DNA of 32,853 nucleotides from positions 1 to 32,853 of the forward strand of contig NZ_SWLG01000030.1 in NCBI RefSeq assembly GCF_005747095.1, written 5' to 3'. The position numbers were made by a program, and so were the translations under genes. Shown one piece after another: positions 15,262 to 22,499 of the stretch; within the stretch, counting starts at the first letter, position 1, and each line of letters starts with the position of its first letter. The notes under the pieces are model-generated. The model did not search any database, was not told the origin of the DNA, and saw nothing but the letters and a program-made list of their open reading frames with translations. The stretch comes from Exobacillus caeni. GTDB taxonomy: Bacteria; Bacillota; Bacilli; Bacillales; Guptibacillaceae.

Positions 15262-15837
15262 ATGAAACAGGGGATTTTGTTTATCGTTCTAATGTTTTTA
15301 CTAGCTGGATGTACTGATGAAACACCACAGCAACAAGATAAGGCTGCGGTCAAAGATGTGCAGACAAAAGCTCTGGAGGAAAATGTTGTCGCAAAGTCAA
15401 ACAATACTGCGATTACAAAAGATGATCTTGGGCGTGATGTGAATTACCAGGAAGATAGTTCCGTTCTTATCGCATTGAAACAGGAATTGATTTATAGAGA
15501 AGCAGTTGCTGAAGGCATCGAACCAGACATTTCGGAAGGCGAAAAATATATTAAAGAACAAAAGGAAAAATACGAGGTTGGAGATAAAGAAGCTGTAGAA
15601 TCCCATAATTTTTGGATGGACCAGTATAACTTGAAAGGAGAGGAATACTGGGACTACTTGAAGAAACAGCAGATGAAGAGTGATGTGATTTTCCAATACT
15701 TGAAACAGGAAATCGATGATTATGAATCGCTTGAAGGTGCAGAGCTTAAGGAAGCGATAAACACCTTTACCGATGAAAATTTCGAGGAAAAGAAAGATGA
15801 TCTTATTTTGAACAGCAAGTATTTTGCGGAAGCCTAA
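15262..15837 (+). CDS. Lipoprotein with SurA-N-like domain
   Basis: A 191-residue secreted lipoprotein. The signal peptide is short and hydrophobic (ILFIVLMFLLAGC), with the lipobox LAGC at residues 14-17, so the mature protein starts at Cys17 and is anchored to the outer face of the membrane. The rest is acidic and helical. ITKDDL followed by ALKQELIYREAVAEGIE resembles the N-terminal chaperone part of SurA/PrsA-type foldases, but no parvulin isomerase domain follows. AAGGAGG precedes the ATG. It stands alone and is terminated near 16000 by the shared hairpin. The role is probably extracytoplasmic; a specific function cannot be given. Confidence 0.8.
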   Translation: MKQGILFIVLMFLLAGCTDETPQQQDKAAVKDVQTKALEENVVAKSNNTAITKDDLGRDVNYQEDSSVLIALKQELIYREAVAEGIEPDISEGEKYIKEQKEKYEVGDKEAVESHNFWMDQYNLKGEEYWDYLKKQQMKSDVIFQYLKQEIDDYESLEGAELKEAINTFTDENFEEKKDDLILNSKYFAEA

Positions 15838-15985
15838 AAGGTAAAATTTTCAAAAAGTTCATAACTGGCTAAGAAAAAAACAGCTTTAATAGCTTTAGAT
15901 GATGGTTGATGATCCACAGTAATTTTATCATACGCTTAAAACTTCACTGGAAAAGGATAATAAAGCAAGCTTACAATATAGCAAA

Positions 15986-16022
15986 TAAAAAAGGGTAACC
16001 CGCTCATGGATTGCCCTTTTAA
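15986..16022. terminator. Bidirectional terminator
   Basis: AAAAAAGGGTAA and TTGCCCTTTT form an imperfect stem between the converging lipoprotein and phosphoesterase genes, with A and T runs on both sides. Confidence 0.75.
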
Positions 16023-16867
16023 ATTGCAACTGATTTCTGTTTTTCTTTCGCTGGGATACCTAATTTGTGAATCGTTATTTCAGGCCTGCTTCCAAGACGG
16101 ATGTTTAGACCAGTTTGTCCCAATCCCTCACTGATGTAGAACGGACGGCCATCGTATTCATGAAGGCCTTTCACCATATTCATGCTGACCAGTTTTCCCA
16201 TTTTTATCAAGTGAAATGGTTTTGGCCAGTGGATTTGCCCGCCATGAAAGTGTCCAGAAAGCAAGTAATCATATTTATAGTCCTTCATCGTTAAAACAAT
16301 ATTAGGATCATGGGTCAACACAAGGCGGTATCCTTCCTGAAGTCCCTCGAATGATCTGGCAAGATCGCTCTTATCCGTGCTAAAATCATCTATCCCAACG
16401 ATTGCTACTTTGGTTCCGTTCACAGATATATAATCCTTTTCATTTTGCATCACTTTACAGCCGTAAGAAATGAGCGTGCGTTTTAATAAATTGAAGTTTT
16501 CTCCTTTTAAAACATAATCATGGTTTCCGAAGACTGCAAAAGTTCCGTAGGTTGGATTTAACTTTTGGAATAACTTTAAATATGGTATCAGTTTAGGTAT
16601 GCTTCGTTTTCGGTCAAGAAAGTCACCGGTGAGGGCAATAAGATCAATTTGTTCATGTTTTAATGTCTTATACAAGGTTTCCGGGGTTATGGAAATGTTT
16701 TCAAGATGCATGTCAGAGATTTGGAGAACGGAAATCTCACGTTCGTCTTGCAAGTTAACTTTTGCTGGTTTTATAACATTAACCGTCATATCATGTGTGT
16801 TTTGATAAGCGCGGTAAAAAATAATACTTAATAAAACGAAAAGGCCAAAAAAAAGAAAGGTGTTCAT
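16019..16867 (-). CDS. ykoQ: Membrane-anchored metallophosphoesterase (YkoQ/YkuE type)
   Basis: A 282-residue calcineurin-like phosphoesterase with an N-terminal membrane helix (FLFFGLFVLLSIIFY). All metal-binding motifs are present in order: ISDMHLE (about 51), LTGDFLDR (about 80), VFGNHDYV (about 114), LTHDPN (about 184) and SGHFHGGQIHW (about 204). GGAGGG precedes the ATG. It lies downstream of a YkoP-like gene and beside a divergent YkoN-like glycosyltransferase, the same trio found as ykoN-ykoP-ykoQ in B. subtilis, which favours YkoQ over the related YkuE and YpbG. The substrate is unknown; relatives act on phosphoesters of lipids or cell-wall precursors. Confidence 0.83.
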   Translation of the reverse strand: MNTFLFFGLFVLLSIIFYRAYQNTHDMTVNVIKPAKVNLQDEREISVLQISDMHLENISITPETLYKTLKHEQIDLIALTGDFLDRKRSIPKLIPYLKLFQKLNPTYGTFAVFGNHDYVLKGENFNLLKRTLISYGCKVMQNEKDYISVNGTKVAIVGIDDFSTDKSDLARSFEGLQEGYRLVLTHDPNIVLTMKDYKYDYLLSGHFHGGQIHWPKPFHLIKMGKLVSMNMVKGLHEYDGRPFYISEGLGQTGLNIRLGSRPEITIHKLGIPAKEKQKSVAI

Positions 16868-16940
16868 AAAATATCCCTCCTCCTGATCTATTGTAATAAA
16901 TCTGGTGAAGGGATGATAGTGGTAATTATAGGGAAGGGCT

Positions 16941-17528
16941 TTACTGGGGTGATGTATTTGTACCGTAAGCCTTTAGCAGAGCCTGCTTTGACATGAATAA
17001 ATAGTTCGGAGGCATCCGGTGTTTCTTTTTTCGAACTGATATTTCTGGAGTGGATGAAAGGAAAGCAATCGGGTACATAGAGAGCAATTTAAACCATCTG
17101 TAGATCCTGCTTTTTATAATTACTGATTCAAATCCAAGCCGTTCATATCCTTTATTGATCAATGTGATACCTATGATGCCTTTGATCTCGTTCTGAAGTT
17201 CATGTTTGTCAATGTATGCTGCCAGGCACGGCATTGCTTCTTTAACAAGTTTATATAAGTAAAGAGCCCGTTTTATATCGCTTTTAATGAAAGATATTTC
17301 TCTTAGCACGCGAACGTTATGGATGTGGATCTTTACCATGGTATCGTTTTTATTTAAGGTCGTTCCATCTGAAAGGGTAACTTTTCTCCCTTTATATTTC
17401 GTCAAACGAACCCGAAGAACACTTTTTTTGAGCGGGTTTTCAGTATCCAGATACGTCAAACGTGTTAAAGCATAATAAAAGGGATCGAGAATTGTCCAAA
17501 TAGAAATTAAATACAGTCTCATTCTCAT
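16941..17528 (-). CDS. ykoP: YkoP-like protein
   Basis: About 195 residues. It begins with a short hydrophobic run (MRLYLISIWTILDPFYY), followed by LTRLTYLD and the conserved VRLTKYKGRKVTLSDGT with NKNDTMVKIHIHNVRVL. The later segment EIKGIIGITLINKGYERLGF is also family-like. The pattern matches B. subtilis YkoP as I know it; no biochemical function is established. AGGGGG lies eight bases before ATG 17528; the GTG at 17537 overlaps that site. It probably shares a transcript with the phosphoesterase gene 73 bases downstream. Divergent from the glycosyltransferase. Confidence 0.8.
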   Translation of the reverse strand: MRMRLYLISIWTILDPFYYALTRLTYLDTENPLKKSVLRVRLTKYKGRKVTLSDGTTLNKNDTMVKIHIHNVRVLREISFIKSDIKRALYLYKLVKEAMPCLAAYIDKHELQNEIKGIIGITLINKGYERLGFESVIIKSRIYRWFKLLSMYPIAFLSSTPEISVRKKKHRMPPNYLFMSKQALLKAYGTNTSPQ

Positions 17529-17626
17529 TCTTGGCACCCCCTAACTCGGCTGCATTATTATTTTGGCTTCCTCTAACCTGTTTATAATGGTAAATGCAGG
17601 ATGAGAGCTGTATGAAAGCGATTCTT

Positions 17627-17657
17627 CCTTCTTATACTAAAAAGAAGTTTAAGAAGG
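17627..17657. promoter_or_regulatory. Inverted repeat in the ykoP-ykoN divergent gap
   Basis: CCTTCTTA and TAAGAAGG are perfect 8-base arms separated by about 15 bases that contain the end of a TATACT element, a possible -10. The second arm runs into the GGGGAG ribosome site of the glycosyltransferase. An operator or RNA hairpin is possible; no regulator is known. Confidence 0.35.
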
Positions 17658-17667
17658 GGAGTAACTG

Positions 17668-18783
17668 ATGAAAAAGATCATGCTTATGCCGTTTCTGCAA
17701 ATTTCTTCCGGACACCATCAGGTAGCAGATGCAATAAAAGCCTGGATGGAAGAAGCTCAACCGGAAGCTGTATTTGAAAAAGTTGATATCTTATCTCATT
17801 CATATGGAAAAGCAGAGCGCCTCGTATCGCTTGTCTATTTAAAATGGATTCATTCTTTTCCAGCCGTTTATAGCTTTTTATATAAAAAACTTGCCTGCAG
17901 GTCCGGTAAGGATAAGAATGAAAAACGGTTTCTTATTTATTTAATGCTGTTTATTCCTAAGATGCGTCGTTTGATCGAGGAGAAGAAACCCGATCTTATC
18001 GTTTGCACGCATGCGTTTCCTTCGTTATTGGCCAGCAGATTAAAACACGCCGGTCAACATAGTATTCCGATTGTAAATGTTTATACTGATTACTTTATTA
18101 ACCAATTATGGGGAACAAAAAGCATTGACCACCATCTAGTAGGCGATCAAAAGTTAAAGGAACACCTGTTAGAGATGGGAATAGACGAACACAGGATCCA
18201 CGTTACCGGAATTCCGGTCCATCCTGTTATGAAGTGGACGCAGGAGAAAAAAAACAGAAGATCTAACCTTATTGTTGGCATTATGGGAGGCAGCATGGGT
18301 GCTGGCGGAATTATAAACTTCATTAAAAAGTTAAACCCTTCAGGAGCAATTCATTATAAAGTTTTTTGCGGGAAAAATCAGGAATTGTTCGATTTTGTGA
18401 AGAACAAAGACAATCCGCTGCTGTTTCCTGTTGGGTATATTCAATCCAGGGAGGAAATGAGCAGGTTGTACGATGATTTGGATGCGGTCATATCGAAGCC
18501 CGGCGGAGTGACGGTAAGTGAATGTTTAACAAAAAATGTTCCTATCTTCATCTACCATAAGCTTCCAGGACAGGAAGAAATGAATTTTCAACTCCTTTTT
18601 TCAAGAGGGCTCGTAATGGACATGCTGGACTGGGAGAGAACAAATGTAGAAGAAATTCTGTTATCCTATTTTGCTTCAAATGAAAAGCAGGCCGTAAAAC
18701 AGCAGGAAGAAAGAAATGTAGAAGAAATGGAAAAAGTCCTGCAACAGATAATAAAGGATATCGTGAAGGTCTCTTCACCGTAA
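17668..18783 (+). CDS. ykoN: UgtP/MGDG-synthase-family glycosyltransferase (YkoN-like)
   Basis: A 371-residue GT-B family glycosyltransferase. The N-terminal half has the MGDG-synthase signature SSGHHQVADAI (about 12-22) and CTHAFPSLLAS; the C-terminal half has IMGGSMGAGG and SKPGGVTVSECLTKNVP, which binds the nucleotide-sugar. Family members transfer glucose or galactose to diacylglycerol or related lipids at the inner membrane face. GAAGGGGAG precedes the ATG. Its neighbours ykoP and ykoQ suggest a shared envelope-lipid or wall function. The specific acceptor is not known; UgtP itself is longer-studied and usually located elsewhere. Confidence 0.82.
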   Translation: MKKIMLMPFLQISSGHHQVADAIKAWMEEAQPEAVFEKVDILSHSYGKAERLVSLVYLKWIHSFPAVYSFLYKKLACRSGKDKNEKRFLIYLMLFIPKMRRLIEEKKPDLIVCTHAFPSLLASRLKHAGQHSIPIVNVYTDYFINQLWGTKSIDHHLVGDQKLKEHLLEMGIDEHRIHVTGIPVHPVMKWTQEKKNRRSNLIVGIMGGSMGAGGIINFIKKLNPSGAIHYKVFCGKNQELFDFVKNKDNPLLFPVGYIQSREEMSRLYDDLDAVISKPGGVTVSECLTKNVPIFIYHKLPGQEEMNFQLLFSRGLVMDMLDWERTNVEEILLSYFASNEKQAVKQQEERNVEEMEKVLQQIIKDIVKVSSP

Positions 18784-18837
18784 CAGATGGTTGGTGGAAG
18801 ATTCCGTTAGTTGTCCCATATCTATGATCAATAAACT

Positions 18838-18945
18838 TGAAGAACAAGGCAACTCAGGCAGTACATGAATGACTGTGGATCCTGGAATTCGGAATTATAG
18901 GTCATTTGATCCTCTATTTACGGAAAAACACAACTTTTAGAAAAA
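18838..18945. repeat. Dispersed intergenic repeat, copy A
   Basis: From about 18848 to 18945 this stretch resembles 32401-32490: both share GGCAACT, then GGAATTATAGGTCATT, ATCCTCTATTT and an ACTTTT/GCTTTT plus A-run. It is non-coding and part of the GGTCA...TATTTG repeat family detailed at the right end. Confidence 0.6.
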
Positions 18946-18956
18946 AAACAATGATA

Positions 18957-18990
18957 AAAGGAGCTGGCACTTCGGTCAGCTCCCTTCTCT
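18957..18990. terminator. Terminator-like hairpin
   Basis: GGAGCTG (18960-18966) and CAGCTCC (18977-18983) form a stem. On the minus strand it is followed by TTTTAT and a T-rich run, on the plus strand by CTTCTCTTTT. It may end ykoN transcription from the left. Confidence 0.6.
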
Positions 18991-18999
18991 TTTGCGATG

Positions 19000-19038
19000 A
19001 GGATGCTCACTCCGCACGCCATGGGAAGCGAGCATCCT
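19000..19038. repeat. Hairpin repeat AGGATGCTC...GAGCATCCT
   Basis: Perfect 9-base arms enclose CTCCGCACGCC and GGGAAGC. The wording resembles a dispersed Bacillaceae repeat containing CGCACGCC...GGAAAGCGAGCATCC; this likeness is from memory, not checked. No gene is supported here. Confidence 0.5.
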
Positions 19039-19263
19039 GAGGCTAAGCAAACAAAATTAACTACTTTCTTTTTTAAGATCCCGCTAAAAGTGATTGTAAC
19101 CATTTTATAACAATGACACTCATGCATCCTTTTAACAGGTATCATTGTCGAAAAGCTATTATGAGGTGTAGCGGGCAGTAATTGCGGGGAATATAAAAAG
19201 TAGCGAAAAAAGTACTATCTGTTCACGGGATGGTTTTCTGTCAGATAAGTGGAATTTTTACCA

Positions 19264-19307
19264 TTCCAAGTATTAAATTTTGAAACTTGGAAGCAATCTT
19301 GTACGTC
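19264..19307 (+). promoter_or_regulatory. ECF sigma-M-like promoter with overlapping dyad
   Basis: TGAAAC (19281-19286), a 17-base spacer and CGTC (19304-19307) match the extracytoplasmic-function promoter type of Bacillus sigma-M/sigma-X, factors that drive LCP wall genes in B. subtilis. The -35 is overlapped by a perfect dyad, TTCCAAGT (19264-19271) with ACTTGGAA (19285-19292), which could bind a regulator. The start would be near 19314, 30 bases before the LCP ATG. Confidence 0.65.
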
Positions 19308-19344
19308 GTAACAGAGTGGAACAAATATGCAAAGGGTGTTTCAA

Positions 19345-20331
19345 ATGGGTGGAGAAGAAACCAGAAAAAGCAGATTAAAACAAAAAAAGAAAAAGAAAAA
19401 GTGGGTTAGAAATATATTTATTGTTTTTTTAGTACTATTCGCAGCCGTAGTGGGTTATGGCGGATATTTGTATAACAAAGTTTCAAATGTCACAAAAGAT
19501 TCGTATGTTGAACCTGCTCGAGGGGAAAAATCAGAGCTGCGCAAAAAAGAGTTCGACACAGGCAAAGATCATTTTTCAGTGCTGTTTCTTGGGGTTGACG
19601 ACCGCAACCAGAAAACCAGCACGGGGCGAAGTGATGCCATGATTCTTGCGACTTTTAACAGGGATAAAAACAGCGTGAAATTAGTTAGTATACCACGAGA
19701 TTCATACGTAGAAATTCCCGGACACGGCAAAGATAAAATAACACATGCCCACGCATTCGGAGGCATCGATTTAACAATAGAGACAGTAGAGAAGTTATTT
19801 GATATTCCGGTCGATGAGGTCGTAAGAGTGAACTTCGCCGCATTTAAAACGGTCATTAATGAGCTTGGCGGGATTAACGTTACGATTGAAGATAAGTATG
19901 TTGCAGACCAGATCCGAAAGGAGACCCACGGGCAAGTCGATCTTAAAGTCGGAGAACAAGAACTGGATGGAGAGGCTGCCCTTGCATACGCCAGAACAAG
20001 AAAAGCTGATTCAGACCTAAAACGGGGCCAGCGCCAAATGGAGATTATCAAAGCTTCTATCAATAAATTAAAATCATTTTCTTCCGTTCCAAAGTACGGA
20101 GATGTATTGGACAGGATCGGCGAAAACCTGACGATGAGCTTAACGTTGAAAGAAGCAGTAGGGTTGTATCCGTTTATAAACTCCTTAGATGACATCGAAA
20201 CTCTCCAATTAAAAGGGTCGGATTATTGGGCCGATAGATATTACTATAAATTAGATGATGAATCTCTTGAAAAAATTAAAAGCGAACTAAAAAAACATCT
20301 AGAAATTGATGAAGCATCCGGTGAATCTTAA
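19345..20331 (+). CDS. LytR-CpsA-Psr (LCP) family cell-wall polymer transferase
   Basis: A 328-residue type II membrane enzyme that attaches wall teichoic acid or similar anionic polymers to peptidoglycan from lipid carriers. A very basic cytoplasmic tail with a Lys run is followed by one transmembrane helix (IFIVFLVLFAAVVGYGGYLY), then the extracellular LCP domain. Visible motifs are FLGVDDRNQ, GRSDAMILATFN, LVSIPRDSYV (with the substrate-binding arginine), and LAYARTRKADSDLKRGQRQM. ATG 19345 is chosen because AAAGGGTG lies six bases upstream; ATG 19327 has none. Relatives are TagT/TagU/TagV. The likely sigma-M promoter and the terminator overlapping its end suggest a single-gene, envelope-stress-inducible unit. 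Confidence 0.9.
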   Translation: MGGEETRKSRLKQKKKKKKWVRNIFIVFLVLFAAVVGYGGYLYNKVSNVTKDSYVEPARGEKSELRKKEFDTGKDHFSVLFLGVDDRNQKTSTGRSDAMILATFNRDKNSVKLVSIPRDSYVEIPGHGKDKITHAHAFGGIDLTIETVEKLFDIPVDEVVRVNFAAFKTVINELGGINVTIEDKYVADQIRKETHGQVDLKVGEQELDGEAALAYARTRKADSDLKRGQRQMEIIKASINKLKSFSSVPKYGDVLDRIGENLTMSLTLKEAVGLYPFINSLDDIETLQLKGSDYWADRYYYKLDDESLEKIKSELKKHLEIDEASGES

Positions 20332-20346
20332 CCGGGTGTTTTTTTC
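20315..20346 (+). terminator. LCP gene terminator
   Basis: CATCCGGT (20315-20322) pairs with ACCGGGTG (20331-20338, one G-U pair), followed by seven or more Ts. The stem begins inside the last codons of the gene. Confidence 0.85.
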
Positions 20347-20452
20347 GTAATAAAAGATCGGGAAAATATTGAAAGGATTAATATTCCTTAATTCTGGGAA
20401 ATGGTTAGTTAAAGATTTGGTGTTAAAAAAGAAATGTACTGGAGTGGATGCG

Positions 20453-21319
20453 ATGTTTAAAAAAATACTGGGTTACGGAAAAAGGGTCGGGAAGGAGATG
20501 AAAGAGGACAGGGCTACCGGGTTAGCGGCAGAGCAAGCTTACTATTTTATGCTTGCAATATTTCCACTATTGATTCTTGCGCTATCTATTCTTCCATACC
20601 TGCAAATTGATCCGCAGAGAGCGACGCAGTTTATCCAAAATGTCATACCTGGACAGACGGGAGAACTTTTCAGGGAACAGGTTGTAAACATTGTCAGTGA
20701 AAAGCGAGGAGGATTGCTGACATTCGGTATTATCGGTACGATCTGGTCTGCTTCAAACGGGATGGTGGCCTTTATAAGAGCGATGAATGCGGCTTTTGAT
20801 GTTGACGAAACAAGGTCATTTATTAAAATGAGGTTGATTGCGATCGGCCTGACGTTTGGACTGATTATTGCGTTGATTGTAACACTGGTCCTACCGGTTT
20901 TCGGAAGCCTTATAATCGATCTTGTGAATTCTGTTATAAACCTGCCAGAACAAACACAGATCATCTTTCAAATCTTAAGATGGTTGCTTGCGATTGCGGT
21001 GATTGCACTTGTTTTATCACTATTATACAAATTTGCACCGAATAAGCATTATCCATTCAAAGAGGTAGTGCCCGGTGCAGTGGTGGCAACAATTGTATGG
21101 CAATTAATCTCGCTTGGATTTTCCTTCTACGTTAGCAATTTTGGAAACTATTCTGCAACATATGGGAGCCTTGGAGGAATTATTGTGTTGATGCTATGGT
21201 TTTTCCTGACAGGCCTGACACTTGTAATAGGCGGGGAAGTTAACGCCGTTTACCATAAAAGAAGGCATAACTATGCAGAGACCCATCCTAATCAGAGTGG
21301 TGTACAACACAATACCTGA
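20453..21319 (+). CDS. YihY/BrkB family integral membrane protein
   Basis: A 288-residue membrane protein with about six transmembrane helices. The family signature is clear: LAAEQAYYFMLAIFPLLILAL near the start, QFIQNVIPG, GIIGTIWSASNGMVAFIRAMN (about 95-115), and the C-terminal YGSLGGIIVLMLWFFLTGLTLVIGGEVNA. Members were once called ribonuclease BN in error; their transport or lipid role is not settled. ATG 20453 is chosen because GGAG lies eight bases upstream; the frame is open upstream but without a ribosome site. The His/Asn-rich cytosolic tail is typical. Confidence 0.88.
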   Translation: MFKKILGYGKRVGKEMKEDRATGLAAEQAYYFMLAIFPLLILALSILPYLQIDPQRATQFIQNVIPGQTGELFREQVVNIVSEKRGGLLTFGIIGTIWSASNGMVAFIRAMNAAFDVDETRSFIKMRLIAIGLTFGLIIALIVTLVLPVFGSLIIDLVNSVINLPEQTQIIFQILRWLLAIAVIALVLSLLYKFAPNKHYPFKEVVPGAVVATIVWQLISLGFSFYVSNFGNYSATYGSLGGIIVLMLWFFLTGLTLVIGGEVNAVYHKRRHNYAETHPNQSGVQHNT

Positions 21320-21323
21320 GATC

Positions 21324-21390
21324 AAGCTGGCTATGCGAGTCCGGATGCCTTTAGAGCATTTTGGGATACTTGCTATAGCCAGCTTTTTTA
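21324..21390 (+). terminator. Terminator of the YihY/BrkB gene
   Basis: AAGCTGGCTAT (21324-21334) pairs with ATAGCCAGCTT (21375-21385), closing a loop of about 40 bases, followed by a run of Ts. The stem is perfect; the loop is unusually long. Confidence 0.75.
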
Positions 21391-21405
21391 TATTACTGGT
21401 TTATT

Positions 21406-22239
21406 TTAAAATGACCCGGGCAGGTTGATCTGGAATGTCGTCCCTTCGCCATATGAACTTTTTACAGAAAGTTTTCCGTTATATTGATTGATTATTCGCC
21501 TGCTGATACAAAGGCCAAGGCCTGTGCCGTCTTGTTTTGTTGTGAAGAAGGGTTCGAAAAGGTTTGCCGCAGTTCTCTCATCCATTCCCTTCCCGTTATC
21601 TGAAACCTGTATTGTAACCGACCCATCATTTTTGTTACTTGCTGTAATGCTGATTCTTCCTTCTGTTTCCCTTTTCGTTTCCTCTATGGCTTCCATTGCA
21701 TTTTTAATTAGATTAATTAACACTTGTTTTAGTTCATTTCGATTGATGTAAGTGGATGGACAAGAAGGTTTATCGGTCAGGGTTTGTGTGAGACTAATAT
21801 TTCTTTTTGACGCCTCCACCTGGAACAACAGGATGATCTCATTTAAAAATTCATTTAAATCTACTTCTTCGGTTTTTTGATTAACAGTAAAGGAGGTTTG
21901 CAAACATCCTTCGATCAATGATTTTGCCCTGTCTATTTCGTTTAATAACAGTTCTCCTATTTCCTTTTTGTTCAACTGTTCAAGATCAGGTTTGATCAAT
22001 TGAATAAACCCTCGTATGATCGTCAAAGGGTTTTTTATCTCATGTGCAAGGTCTGCTGAAATGTGTCCGTTGAAAGAAAAACAGTTTTTGGAGACCGCGT
22101 TTTCCAGTTTAACGATGTTTTTACTAAAAAGGCGATTTTCACCTGAAGTATTATTCCTGGTCCTCTCGTTTTCCTTCCATACTTGAAGCGTTCCTACTTC
22201 CTTCGTTATAAGAATCCCTCCTTTTTCCACAGAAAGCAT
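21406..22239 (-). CDS. Orphan soluble sensor histidine kinase
   Basis: A 277-residue histidine kinase with no membrane segment and no recognisable sensor domain; only about 60 residues precede the HisKA box. The phosphoacceptor box is ADLAHEIKNPLTIIRGF with His66. The HATPase part shows the N box (LKQVLINLIKNAMEAIE), G1 (VSDNGKGM), F box (FEPFFTTK) and G2 (DGTGLGL). It resembles the catalytic half of sporulation kinases of the Kin type. No response regulator is adjacent, as expected for a phosphorelay kinase feeding Spo0F. The start is unclear: ATG 22239 has no ribosome site, while a strong AGGAGGG at 22222-22216 has only a rare ATA codon (22209) at proper spacing. Catalytic identity is certain; the exact start is not. 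Confidence 0.85.
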   Translation of the reverse strand: MLSVEKGGILITKEVGTLQVWKENERTRNNTSGENRLFSKNIVKLENAVSKNCFSFNGHISADLAHEIKNPLTIIRGFIQLIKPDLEQLNKKEIGELLLNEIDRAKSLIEGCLQTSFTVNQKTEEVDLNEFLNEIILLFQVEASKRNISLTQTLTDKPSCPSTYINRNELKQVLINLIKNAMEAIEETKRETEGRISITASNKNDGSVTIQVSDNGKGMDERTAANLFEPFFTTKQDGTGLGLCISRRIINQYNGKLSVKSSYGEGTTFQINLPGSF

Positions 22240-22499
22240 ATCCAGTTATTAGTATACCGTTTAAATAACTAAAAGAGTGACGAAAAGTGGGTTTTTATCC
22301 CAATTAATATGTAAGATAATGGATGTTTTCTGTGGGGTTTTTTACATCATTATGCTGATGAAGAAAAGATAATTCATCTATTTGAAGGAAGTGATAGAAT
22401 AAAGTCTATTTAACTGCCGGTTGGCCTATGATTGAATAACACTAAAATGTGGTAGATGGGTAATAGGAATAAAAGGAGAAAAGCAAGGAGGTATATGGA
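22240..22499. other. Intergenic gap between divergent kinase and malic enzyme genes
   Basis: No gene is supported. A TATACT element on the minus strand (22256-22251) could be the -10 of the kinase gene, without a clear -35. No convincing promoter for the malic enzyme was found, and no cre site was seen. Confidence 0.4.

Noticed and set aside
17609-17625. cre-like TGAAAGCGATTCTT upstream of ykoN
   Set aside because: The final conserved C is absent and the gene is not an expected catabolite target.
18918-19145. 75-codon frame on the minus strand in the intergenic gap
   Set aside because: It runs through two hairpins and a terminator, has no ribosome site and no domain-like sequence.
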